Assembly: GCA_003164785.1 (NCBI GenBank)
Contig: PLUE01000062.1
Coordinates: 248,001 to 312,000, forward strand
DNA length: 64,000 bases
Source: Gammaproteobacteria bacterium
GTDB taxonomy: Bacteria; Pseudomonadota; Gammaproteobacteria; Steroidobacterales; Steroidobacteraceae
Direction of reading: 5' to 3'
A program made the translations under genes and the position numbers. This document shows, piece by piece, positions 9,445 to 17,187 of the stretch; position 1 is the first letter of the stretch; each line of letters begins with the position of its first letter. Below the pieces are notes generated by a model, which was not told where the DNA came from, ran no database searches, and saw nothing but the letters and a program-made list of their open reading frames with translations.

Positions 9445-11283
9445 ATGAAGGGATCGCTCAAATGGACGGCACTCGCGGCTGCGCTCTTGCCGGGCCTGGT
9501 GTTGGCCGCTTCCTGGTGGAATAACGACTGGAAATACCGTAAAGAGATCAGTTTCGACTTGTCGCCGACTGGCGCCGACGTCGCGGCAACGCCTCAAGAT
9601 GTGCCGATCCTGATCCGGTTGTCGCTCGCAAACTTCAGCTATTTCAACGATACCAAGCCCGACGGCGCCGATTTTCGCGTGGTCGCGGGCGACGACAAGA
9701 CGCCGCTCAAGTTTCACTTCGAGAAATACGATCCTCAGGATCAGATGGCGCTTCTCTGGGTGCGCGTGCCGCAGATCACGGGCGGCTCGAAGACGGAGAA
9801 AATTTACGCCTATTACGGCGATACTGATGCACCGACCGCTGCCGACGCGCCGGGGACTTACGATGCTTCGCAAGTGCTGGTGCTGCCCTTCAGCGATACC
9901 GGCACGCCGGCCGACCTGACCGCCTATAAGAACAACCCGACGGCATCGACCGCCGTGCTCACGCCCGCCTCGCTGATCGGCGGCGGCGCCAAGTTTGCCG
10001 GCAAGGAGAGCATCACGGTGCCCGCCAGTCCGTCGCTGCGGCTCATGCCGAATCAAGGCCTGACGGCGTCCGCCTGGGTGCGCATACCGCAGACCCAGCA
10101 GTCGACGATCCTGGCATTGAGCGATCAGGGCAAGGAACTCGCTGTAGGTATCGACGGCGACAACGTCGTGGCGCGCGCCGCGTTCGGCGGAGCGCCGGTG
10201 ATCGTCAAGGCGCCGGCCGCGATCTCCCTGAACGACTGGCATCACGTCGCCGTGACCGCGGCGGCGGGCAAGCTCACGCTGTACGTGGACGGTGTGCCGG
10301 TCGGCAGCGCTCCGGTGACCCTGGCGGAGATCGGCGGCAATTTCACCATCGGCGCCGAGAACAATGCGCGGTTCCTCACCGGCGATGTCGATGAGGTCGA
10401 GGTCTCGAAGGTGGCGCGGTCCGCGGACTGGATCAAGGCGTCCGCGCGCGGACAGGGGATGGATGCGAATCTCGTCGTCTACGGCGCCGATGGTCAGAAG
10501 GAGGCAAGTGGTCAAGCTTCGTATTTCGGCGTCATTGCCAAGAATCTCACCCTGGATGGCTGGGTGGTGATCGGGATCTGCATGGGCATGCTGGTCATTG
10601 CTATGTTAATCATGATCTTCAAGGCGTTCTTCCTGTCACGGGTGGAGAAGGGAAACGCGCGGTTCCTGCGTAAGTTCGAACTCCTGGTCGGCGATCCCAC
10701 GCTGCTCGATCAACCTTCAAAGAACGGTGCCGAAGACGCGGAAATGGCAGAGGCTTCGGAATCGGTGGCCGGCGCACCCACGATGTCGGAAGTCAATAGC
10801 GGCAAGCACGAGTTCGGCGCCTCCACGCTGTACCGCCTGTATCACAGCGGCGTGCGCGAACTGAACAAGCGTGTCGCGGGCAGCACGGTTGGCGCGCAGC
10901 ATGCCTCAGGCCTGTCTCCGCAATCCATCGACGCGATCCGAGCGGCCATGGATGCCTCGATGACGCGCTTGCAGCAGACCTTGTCGAGCAACATGGTGCT
11001 GCTCACCATCGCGATCTCGGGTGGTCCGTTTCTCGGCCTTTTGGGCACGGTGGTCGGCGTGATGATCACCTTCGCGGCCATCGCGATCGCCGGCGACGTG
11101 AACGTGAATGCCATCGCGCCCGGCATTGCCGCGGCGTTGGCCGCCACCATCGCCGGGCTGGCGGTCGCCATTCCCGCGCTGTTCGGCTACAACTGGCTGA
11201 ATTCCCGCATCAAGAACATTTCCGCCGACAACCGCGTTTTCGTCGACGAGTTCGTCACGCGCGTCGCCGAACAACACAGCTGA
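9445..11283 (+). CDS. DUF2341-LamG-ExbB/TolQ fusion, inner-membrane proton channel protein
   Basis: The track start (9400) would place 15 odd residues before a clear signal peptide. The ATG at 9445 gives MKGSLKW followed by a hydrophobic stretch ending LVLA-A, and 612 residues. After the signal come a DUF2341-like domain (about 20-135, with WWNNDWKYRKEISFD), a LamG/concanavalin-A-like domain (about 145-345, with NDWHHVAVT and LYVDGVPVG), a transmembrane helix (about 371-398), a cytoplasmic segment, and two helices (about 515-548 and 554-585) with the glycine-rich GGPFLGLLGTVVGVM motif of MotA/TolQ/ExbB channels. Plain ExbB is about 240 residues, so this one carries a large periplasmic, probably ligand-binding, extension. 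exbD and a TonB-like gene follow directly, so it likely forms an energising complex with them. Confidence 0.88.
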   Translation: MKGSLKWTALAAALLPGLVLAASWWNNDWKYRKEISFDLSPTGADVAATPQDVPILIRLSLANFSYFNDTKPDGADFRVVAGDDKTPLKFHFEKYDPQDQMALLWVRVPQITGGSKTEKIYAYYGDTDAPTAADAPGTYDASQVLVLPFSDTGTPADLTAYKNNPTASTAVLTPASLIGGGAKFAGKESITVPASPSLRLMPNQGLTASAWVRIPQTQQSTILALSDQGKELAVGIDGDNVVARAAFGGAPVIVKAPAAISLNDWHHVAVTAAAGKLTLYVDGVPVGSAPVTLAEIGGNFTIGAENNARFLTGDVDEVEVSKVARSADWIKASARGQGMDANLVVYGADGQKEASGQASYFGVIAKNLTLDGWVVIGICMGMLVIAMLIMIFKAFFLSRVEKGNARFLRKFELLVGDPTLLDQPSKNGAEDAEMAEASESVAGAPTMSEVNSGKHEFGASTLYRLYHSGVRELNKRVAGSTVGAQHASGLSPQSIDAIRAAMDASMTRLQQTLSSNMVLLTIAISGGPFLGLLGTVVGVMITFAAIAIAGDVNVNAIAPGIAAALAATIAGLAVAIPALFGYNWLNSRIKNISADNRVFVDEFVTRVAEQHS

Positions 11284-11293
11284 GCACCGCACC

Positions 11294-11707
11294 ATGTCAG
11301 GCTCAATCGATAGCGGCGACAAGGATGTCTATGACGACATCAACATCACGCCCATGTTGGATCTGGCCTATGTGCTGATGGTGATCTTCATCATCATGAC
11401 CACGGCGTCAGTGCAGGGGATCAAGGTCAATCTGCCGAAGGCGAGCGATACACCGTCGCTGGCCAAGCCGCAAACCAAGGCGATCACCATCACGGCCGAC
11501 GGCACCATGTATTTGGACACCTATCCGGTCAGTCTGCCGGAACTCGAAACGTTGCTGCGGCAATACAAGGCGGCGAATCCGAATCTGCCCGTCGTGGTCA
11601 AGGCGGACTCGACCATTCCGTATCAGCGGGTGGTGGATGTGCTCGATGTCATTGGACGGCTCGAAATCACGCAGCTCGGGTTAGTCACCCAGCGTATCGT
11701 CAAGTAG
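11294..11707 (+). CDS. exbD: ExbD/TolR-family biopolymer transport protein
   Basis: The 137-residue protein has a short acidic cytoplasmic N-terminus, one transmembrane helix (about 22-40) and a periplasmic domain, which is the ExbD layout. The motif NITPMLDLAYVLMVIFII contains Asp23, the membrane-embedded acidic residue that carries protons in this family. It starts 10 bases after the ExbB-fusion stop and 7 bases before the TonB-like start, which points to translational coupling and one complex. Its partner is most likely the upstream fusion protein rather than a housekeeping ExbB. Confidence 0.92.
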   Translation: MSGSIDSGDKDVYDDINITPMLDLAYVLMVIFIIMTTASVQGIKVNLPKASDTPSLAKPQTKAITITADGTMYLDTYPVSLPELETLLRQYKAANPNLPVVVKADSTIPYQRVVDVLDVIGRLEITQLGLVTQRIVK

Positions 11708-11714
11708 CGGGTCA

Positions 11715-12368
11715 GTGGCCGATAAGCGCACGGTGCGTCGCAATGTCTCGCGTCTTGCGGGCGTGGTCTTCGCATTCTTGTTGATCGCAGGATTCGTCTG
11801 GTTCGTCCAGGCGATGATGGCGGGTAAGGTGATCAAGGCGCAGCGGCGGGTGCAGACGGTGCAAATCATCCGCCCGCCGCCGCCACCGCCCGATCAACCG
11901 CCACCACCGCCGCCACCGCCGGAAAAGACACAGCAAGCGTTACCCAAGGACGAACCCGAGCCCGCACCGGACAACACGCCGGCGCCGGCCGATCAACCGC
12001 TCGGCATCGATGCGGAAGGCTCCGCCGGCGGCGATGCCTTCGGTCTCGCCGCGCGCAGCGGCGGCAGCGACTTGGTGGGCGGCACGGGCACCGCGCCGTT
12101 CGCGGGGTACACGAATCGCATCGCGGATGCGATTCGCGAGCGGTTGAGTGCGTTGCCCTGCGCCAAAGCGGCGAAGGGGTCGCTGTCGATGCACGTGCAA
12201 CTCGATGCCGACGGCAAGCTCAAGCAAGTGACGCTGGCGACCACCACCGGCAACGACAAGACCGACCAGTGCATTGCATCGGGCTTGAGCACCATGCCGC
12301 CGCTGGCGGACCGGCCGCCGCCGGGCATGCCGGAGCAGGTCACGATCAGAGTTGTTTCGCGAACTTAA
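11715..12368 (+). CDS. TonB-like energy transducer
   Basis: The start is GTG at 11715, seven bases after exbD. The 217-residue protein has an N-terminal membrane anchor (about 14-33), a proline stretch (runs of six and eight Pro around residues 53-69), further PEP/PAP segments as a periplasm-spanning linker, and a C-terminal domain (about 125-217) of the TonB_C/TolA_C type. That domain includes LSMHVQLDADGKLKQV and a Cys pair that could form a disulfide. By family it would pass energy from ExbB/ExbD to an outer-membrane protein. No TonB-dependent receptor is seen nearby; the candidate outer-membrane partner is the porin-like gene next door. Confidence 0.85.
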   Translation: MADKRTVRRNVSRLAGVVFAFLLIAGFVWFVQAMMAGKVIKAQRRVQTVQIIRPPPPPPDQPPPPPPPPEKTQQALPKDEPEPAPDNTPAPADQPLGIDAEGSAGGDAFGLAARSGGSDLVGGTGTAPFAGYTNRIADAIRERLSALPCAKAAKGSLSMHVQLDADGKLKQVTLATTTGNDKTDQCIASGLSTMPPLADRPPPGMPEQVTIRVVSRT

Positions 12369-12388
12369 GGAATCGAGGAGAGATGATC

Positions 12389-14005
12389 ATGTTTACGGCG
12401 AAAATACTGCGGGCATCGCTAATGTGCGTGACGCTCGTGCTGGCGCCTGTCGTCGCCTGCGTCGCCGCCGACGAGCGTCAGTCGCTCGAGGAGCTGCGGA
12501 ACACGGTCATCAATCTGCTGCAAGGGTTGGTCGACCAGGGGGTGATCACCAAGGAGAAGGCCGATCAGATGGTCAAGGCCGCACAAGCAAAGGCCGCGGC
12601 CGATGCCGCCGCGCTCGCCAAATCGGATGAGGGCGCGGTGCGGGTGCCGTACGTGCCGCAGATCGTCAAGGACGAGATCGCCAAGCAGGTCGCCGAAGAG
12701 GTGAAACCGGCGGTAGTTGCCGACGTGGTCAAGGATGCGAAAACCGAGAAATGGGGAGTGCCCGGCGCCATGCCGGACTGGCTGTCGCGGATCCGGCTCT
12801 CCGGCGATTTGACGCTGCGCGAGGAGGATATCTTCTACGCCAAGGACAACGTCACGAACGAATACCTGAATTACTACGCCATCAATACGGCCGGCGGCAT
12901 ATCCAAAGCCGGCGAGAATGCCTTCGAAGATACGACCGTCGACCGGCTGCGCTTCCGCGGGCGCGCCCGCTTGGCCGTTGATGGGAGCATCACGGATTCG
13001 ATCACGGCGGGGATGCGGATCGCGACCGGTAACACCAGCGATCTGGTCTCCGAGAGCCAGACCTTGGACGGGACGGCGCCGTATCAGTTCGGATTGGATG
13101 AACTCTTCATTCGCGTGGACGAGCGGACGGCCAATCGCTTTCCATGGCTGTCGGTGGTGGGCGGCCGCTATATCAATCCGTACGACACGCCCACGGATCT
13201 CATTTTCCACCGCGATCTCACGTTCGAGGGAATCGCCGCGACCGGGCGCCTGGGCTTCGGCGACGGCAGCGCCGACCAGTCGCATGTGTTCCTGACGCTG
13301 GGCGCGCATCCGCTGCAGGAAATCGCGCTCTCGGCGCAGGACAAGTGGCTGGCGGGCGCGCAGATCGGCACGAATCTGCGGTGGGGCGACGGCCAGCATC
13401 TACGGGTCAGCGGGGCATTCTTCGATTACTTCAACGTCACCGGACGCTTGAACGCCCCCGACAGCACCGTATTCGACTTTACGGCGCCGCAATTCGCGCG
13501 CCAGGGCAACACGTACTTCGACATCGCCAACAGCAGCGATCCGACCGTGAACTTGCTCGCGCTGGCCTCGAAATTTCGGCTGGTCAACGTGAACGCGACC
13601 TACGTGCTGCCGGTGCAGCAATACACCATGGCCATCACGGCGGACGCGGTGCGCAACTTCGGCTACAACGCGGCGGAAGTGTCGGCCAATGTGGGCTCCT
13701 ATGTGGCGCCACGCACCAAGGGCTATCAAGCGCAGGTCAGCTTTGGAGATCCCACGGTGCTGGTCGCCGGCGCCTGGCGCGGCACCATCGGCTACCGCTA
13801 CCTGCAGCGTGATGCGGTCATCGATGCTTATACCGACTCGGACTTTCACTTTGGCGGCGCCGACGCGGCCGGGTACTACGTCACGGCGGATTACGGCCTT
13901 GCTCAGCGGGTCTGGATGCGGCTGCGTTATTTGAGTTCGAACGCGATCGATGGGCCGACGTTGGGTATCGATACGCTCCAAATCGACCTCAACACGCGGT
14001 TTTGA
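12389..14005 (+). CDS. Putative outer-membrane porin with N-terminal coiled coil
   Basis: The track start (12269) lies inside the TonB-like gene. An AGGAG at 12376-12380 sits 8 bases before the ATG at 12389 and only 2 before the ATG at 12383, so 12389 is preferred, giving 538 residues. The product has a signal peptide ending near VACVAA, a short helical region (SLEELRNTVINLLQGLVDQG, then an Ala/Lys-rich stretch, about 28-75), and a long region of alternating aromatic and polar residues ending in LNTRF, a C-terminal Phe as expected for a beta-barrel. It resembles the putative porin family. Its place after a TonB-like gene suggests it is the outer-membrane element of the module; that role is inferred. 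Confidence 0.8.
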   Translation: MFTAKILRASLMCVTLVLAPVVACVAADERQSLEELRNTVINLLQGLVDQGVITKEKADQMVKAAQAKAAADAAALAKSDEGAVRVPYVPQIVKDEIAKQVAEEVKPAVVADVVKDAKTEKWGVPGAMPDWLSRIRLSGDLTLREEDIFYAKDNVTNEYLNYYAINTAGGISKAGENAFEDTTVDRLRFRGRARLAVDGSITDSITAGMRIATGNTSDLVSESQTLDGTAPYQFGLDELFIRVDERTANRFPWLSVVGGRYINPYDTPTDLIFHRDLTFEGIAATGRLGFGDGSADQSHVFLTLGAHPLQEIALSAQDKWLAGAQIGTNLRWGDGQHLRVSGAFFDYFNVTGRLNAPDSTVFDFTAPQFARQGNTYFDIANSSDPTVNLLALASKFRLVNVNATYVLPVQQYTMAITADAVRNFGYNAAEVSANVGSYVAPRTKGYQAQVSFGDPTVLVAGAWRGTIGYRYLQRDAVIDAYTDSDFHFGGADAAGYYVTADYGLAQRVWMRLRYLSSNAIDGPTLGIDTLQIDLNTRF

Positions 14006-14007
14006 CA

Positions 14008-14655
14008 ATGAGAACACTACCAAGGCTCACCATCACCCTGGGTGCCGCGATCGCGTTAGCACTGCCGGTTCACGCCCAAGTGCAGCGCAGCGGGGGCGGC
14101 GGAGACGCGCAGAAGTTCATGCAGCAATATCAACAGGTGGCGGCCGAGAAAACGGCCCTGCAAACCCAGCTGGCGCAGGCCAAAAAGGACCTGGATGCGG
14201 CGAATGCCGAATTGGCGAGCGTCAAGAAAGAACGAGACGCCGCACTCGCGAAGGCGCGCGCCGGCAGCGGCATCGCCCCGGCGGCGCTCGCGCAAGCGAC
14301 CAGCGGCAAGGAAGCGGCCGAACGCAGCCTCGAACAATACAAACAGCGCATGACCGAACTCGTCAACCGCTTTCGTGAGACCGCCACCAACCTAAAGGAA
14401 ATCGAGGCCGACCGCACCCAACTGCGCAAAGACCTGGCCGATCGCGACGCGGCGTACGACAAGTGTGCAGTGGACAACTCGCAGCTCTACGACATCAATG
14501 GCGAGGTACTCGACCGCTTGTCCCATGTCGGCATGTTCACCAAGGTGAGTGCTTCGGACCCCTTCACCCATCTTACCCGCACGCGCCTCGACAACCTCGT
14601 GGTCGAGTACCGTGAACGTGCGCAGGCGTTGCAGGTAAAAAAGCCTACGCCCTAG
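14008..14655 (+). CDS. Periplasmic coiled-coil protein of unknown function
   Basis: The ATG at 14008 is chosen over the TTG at 14002 because it begins a standard signal peptide (MRTLPRLTITLGAAIALALPVHA-Q). It lies 2 bases after the porin stop, so translation is probably coupled. The mature protein (about 190 residues) is highly charged and almost wholly helical, with heptad-like repeats between residues 35 and 155 (QQVAAEKTALQTQLAQAKKD and similar), one Cys, and a less regular C-terminal segment. I do not recognise a family. As the last gene of the operon it may be a periplasmic scaffold bridging the energising complex and the outer membrane. Confidence 0.75.
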   Translation: MRTLPRLTITLGAAIALALPVHAQVQRSGGGGDAQKFMQQYQQVAAEKTALQTQLAQAKKDLDAANAELASVKKERDAALAKARAGSGIAPAALAQATSGKEAAERSLEQYKQRMTELVNRFRETATNLKEIEADRTQLRKDLADRDAAYDKCAVDNSQLYDINGEVLDRLSHVGMFTKVSASDPFTHLTRTRLDNLVVEYRERAQALQVKKPTP

Positions 14656-14693
14656 CCAGCCTGCTCCCACGCCGATCGGCGCCGGCGGCTGGC
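14655..14693 (+). terminator. Hairpin after the exoprotein/ExbB operon
   Basis: GCCAGCC (14655-14661) pairs with GGCTGGC (14687-14693), with an inner GCCGATCGGC palindrome in the loop. It begins at the stop codon of the last operon gene. There is no U tract, so termination is plausible but not certain. Confidence 0.45.
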
Positions 14694-15319
14694 CTGCCCG
14701 ATAGCGTGCAGTCATCTGCCGGTAGCACTCCTCGAGTGCGCGTCGTCATCACGAGCGCCTCCGTCATCGATTGATCCGGTGACGAATTCAGAAGCCCCGC
14801 ACCCCCGCAGAGTGCTCGCGGAGACGCAGGCCGCGAAACTGCGGCCGCGCAGCGCAACGAGTGTGGTCGCCGGCGATCAGTTCGCTGTTGGCTAGGCTTG
14901 GCCGCACTCGCATCAAGGCGCCATCCGTCGCCGACCTGTCCCGTCTCGCGCCGCTCTCGAGCGGCTGAAAATCGCATTTTCCTTCCCGTCTCCATCTGAT
15001 TGCTGACCCCTCGACCTGCGAAGGGCGGCCGGCTGCGCCGTCGTCCCATCGCGGATCTGCTCCTCCTCCGCTCGCCATCGCGCGACGCCTTGATGCAATG
15101 ACCATCCCGCGCCGCTCATCGATCGCATATGTCCCACAGAAAGGTCGCGCAAATAATTGAAATGTCAGACATCACACCCAACCGATCGCGGACGATATGT
15201 TGTCAAGATAGGAGTAAAAAGTGTGATATTCGTCACAGAAATGCCATTCTCACGACACACTTATCACCTACGATTGGCCGCGTGTGGTCCGACGAGTGGC
15301 TTTACTAGGGGAGATGCAG
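14694..15319. other. Non-coding stretch upstream of the ribbon-helix-helix regulator
   Basis: About 620 bases without a credible gene. Minus-strand ORFs here (for example 14645-15049) have Arg/Ser-rich compositions with no ribosome site or recognisable motif and look like high-GC shadows. The 3' part (15150-15310) is AT-richer and carries the CRP-type palindrome, so it is the likely promoter region. Confidence 0.6.
15222..15237 (+). promoter_or_regulatory. CRP/Clp-type operator (perfect half-sites)
   Basis: TGTGATATTCGTCACA matches TGTGA-N6-TCACA exactly and is flanked by AAAAG and GAAAT, as in strong CRP sites. It is centred about 90 bases upstream of the preferred start of the regulator gene, a position that suits activation. 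The regulator could be CRP, Vfr or Clp. Confidence 0.7.
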
Positions 15320-15874
15320 GTGGTCGAGCAACGAAAACAAGCGGTGTCGATTCGTCTTGGCGAAAGCGACATCAGAAACATCAAACGAATTGCCAAACGC
15401 TTGGGAGTGCGCGACTCGGACATCATTCGATTCGCGATCAAATCGACCTTGAATCGCATCGCACCGCTGTGTGATCCCGGGATCCGCGGCCGAAATCTGG
15501 TGCCGGTACTGGTGGAGTCCGGCGACGAGCTGATTCGCTATTTCGAGCTGGATGCGTTCCGGCTGGACAGCATCATCAATGAGAGCGTGGATGGAGAGCG
15601 TCGGGTCGAGCGCGATGACATCGCGCTGCTCGCCATGAGCGGGCTCCGGGAGGAGTACCTGGTCATGCGCATGACGGACGGCAATGCCACGCCGGGCGAT
15701 GCCGCCGCGAGCGGACGCTCGCTGCGCCGGTATCTATACGACAAATACGTTTATCGAAACGGCGAGCATTTATCGGACGCGACCCCGGCCATCGGCGCAC
15801 GTGTTCGGAATGTCAATGAGGCTGTTTACGCCCCGGAGGCGCCCGCCAACGAGGCCGCCGCGGCGCAGGCCTGA
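15320..15874 (+). CDS. Ribbon-helix-helix family transcriptional regulator (probable)
   Basis: AGGGGAG at 15307-15313 sits 6 bases before a GTG at 15320, so I prefer that start (184 residues) over the ATG at 15314 or the GTG at 15284. Residues 5-45 (KQAVSIRLGESDIRNIKRIA, then KRLGVRDSDIIRFAI) have the strand-helix-helix pattern of MetJ/Arc-type DNA-binding proteins. The remaining 140 residues, including a YLYDKYVYRNGEHLS stretch, match nothing I know; the C-terminus is Ala-rich and probably disordered. A strong CRP-type site lies upstream and a CTERM-like exported protein follows 53 bases downstream. It is a candidate local regulator of the exopolysaccharide locus. Confidence 0.7.
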   Translation: MVEQRKQAVSIRLGESDIRNIKRIAKRLGVRDSDIIRFAIKSTLNRIAPLCDPGIRGRNLVPVLVESGDELIRYFELDAFRLDSIINESVDGERRVERDDIALLAMSGLREEYLVMRMTDGNATPGDAAASGRSLRRYLYDKYVYRNGEHLSDATPAIGARVRNVNEAVYAPEAPANEAAAAQA

Positions 15875-15927
15875 CCGACCCCTCATCCAATCCTCTCTTC
15901 GCTCATCAAACTTCTGGAGATATCGCT

Positions 15928-16407
15928 ATGAAACTACGACGATTGTTGCCTGCCACCCTCTTGCTCCTGGCGGCGTGGGCAATTCCCGCCGGTGCGGCCC
16001 GCGCGGATACCATCCTGTACGACGGCGTCAGCCTGATTTCCGGGCAGCAGGCGTTTACCGATTCGTTCAGCATCTCATCCCCCGGCACGTTGAATTTCTC
16101 ACTCACCGCCATTCCCTGGCTCGACACGGTATCCAATTTGAGCGGATACCTGAGCAGTGCGACGGCTGAGATCGGGACGACGACATCGACCAGCGAAACC
16201 TACAACCTTGCCGCCGGCACGTACTATGCGCACTGGTTCGGCGACGCCTCGGGGGTCTACAACCTGGGTGTCGTCGGTATGAAGCTGGATTTCGTCGCGA
16301 ACGCGACGGCGGTCGGGTTGCCGACGTCGTTCATCTTGCTGTTATCCGGACTGGGGGTGCTTTTCGGTTGGCAGAGCCGGCGGGCGCCGGAATTGACGCC
16401 GGCGTGA
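15928..16407 (+). CDS. Exported protein with a variant PEP-CTERM-like tail
   Basis: GGAG sits 9 bases before the ATG. The 159-residue protein has a signal peptide ending ARA-D and a beta-rich middle of about 100 residues (including TSETYNLAAGTYYAHWFGDA). Its tail, VGLPTSFILLLSGLGVLFGW then QSRR, has the three parts of an exosortase sorting signal: short motif, hydrophobic helix, basic end. The motif reads VGLPTS where VPEPS or VPLPA would be expected, so processing is uncertain. Its position just ahead of the exopolysaccharide operon suggests a matrix or surface protein made together with it. Confidence 0.72.
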   Translation: MKLRRLLPATLLLLAAWAIPAGAARADTILYDGVSLISGQQAFTDSFSISSPGTLNFSLTAIPWLDTVSNLSGYLSSATAEIGTTTSTSETYNLAAGTYYAHWFGDASGVYNLGVVGMKLDFVANATAVGLPTSFILLLSGLGVLFGWQSRRAPELTPA

Positions 16408-16442
16408 GAGGCGAATCCGAGCGCCGTCGGGGTGGAGCTGAC

Positions 16443-16468
16443 ATTCGGATGACATAAGTCATCCGAAT
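16443..16468. promoter_or_regulatory. Perfect 11-bp inverted repeat upstream of the export operon
   Basis: ATTCGGATGAC (16443-16453) and GTCATCCGAAT (16458-16468) form a perfect palindrome with an ATAA loop. It lies 35 bases after the preceding stop and about 77 before the Wza-like start. There is no T tract. It could be a terminator hairpin for the upstream gene or an operator for the export operon. Confidence 0.55.
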
Positions 16469-16545
16469 TGTCGCCCACTGCAATAAAACGCTCACATACG
16501 GTCCCTAGACTTCACGTCCCTTACGCACAGAGTCGTGAAGAAGTA

Positions 16546-17187
16546 ATGATAACGAGGAGCCTGGGTGGTTTTTGGCTGGGTATGGCCGCCTGTACCGGCA
16601 TGGCCATTTGCGCGCAGGCGCGCTCGGCTGCGACCGACGATGCGGCGTCCGAGGTTGCTGGGCATCCGATCCCAACCCCCGTGGACTTGGATGTCGCGAT
16701 GACACCGGGTTATTTGCTTCAACCTGGCGACGTGCTGAGTGTCGCGGTATGGAAGGAGACCGATCTGACGTCGGAGGTCTTGATTCGGCCGGATGGCGGC
16801 ATCTCATTTCCGCTGGCCGGTGATCTGCACGCCGCCGGTCATACGACGGCCGAACTAACTACCATGCTCGAACAGCGCGTCCGCAAACTCGAGCCCGATG
16901 CCGTGGTCACCGTCATGGTCAAAGCGGCGGTGGGAAACCGCGTTTACGTCATCGGCAAGGTGACGAGACCCGGAGACTTCCCCCTGAGCCGTCCCACCGA
17001 CGTGATGCAGGCGCTTAGTCTGGCGGGGGGCGCCACGCCGTTCGCGGACACAAATGCCATCCGCGTTTTACGACGCAACGGCGAACGGCAGGTATCGATT
17101 GTGTTCCATTACGGCGAAGTCGAACGTGGACGAAGACTGGACCAAAATATTCTATTGCAAAGTGGTGATACGGTTGTCGTCCCATGA
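16546..17187 (+). CDS. Polysaccharide export protein, Wza-like
   Basis: GAAGAAG just upstream supports the ATG at 16546 over the track start (16468); the product has 213 residues. It has an N-terminal signal with a loose lipobox (GMAAC, Cys16). Then comes a Poly_export domain (about 50-130; YLLQPGDVLSVAVWKE, IRPDGGISFPLAGDL) and one SLBB-like domain (about 135-213; VYVIGKVTRPGDFPL, LQSGDTVVVP). Full Wza is about 380 residues with a C-terminal membrane helix; the short form is usual in exosortase-linked loci. It should form the periplasmic/outer-membrane polysaccharide conduit. Its stop overlaps the next gene by 4 bases. Confidence 0.9.
   Translation: MITRSLGGFWLGMAACTGMAICAQARSAATDDAASEVAGHPIPTPVDLDVAMTPGYLLQPGDVLSVAVWKETDLTSEVLIRPDGGISFPLAGDLHAAGHTTAELTTMLEQRVRKLEPDAVVTVMVKAAVGNRVYVIGKVTRPGDFPLSRPTDVMQALSLAGGATPFADTNAIRVLRRNGERQVSIVFHYGEVERGRRLDQNILLQSGDTVVVP

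Noticed and set aside
14645-15105. Two overlapping minus-strand ORFs in the non-coding stretch
   Set aside because: They are Arg/Ser-rich, lack ribosome sites and recognisable sequence, and overlap a likely terminator.
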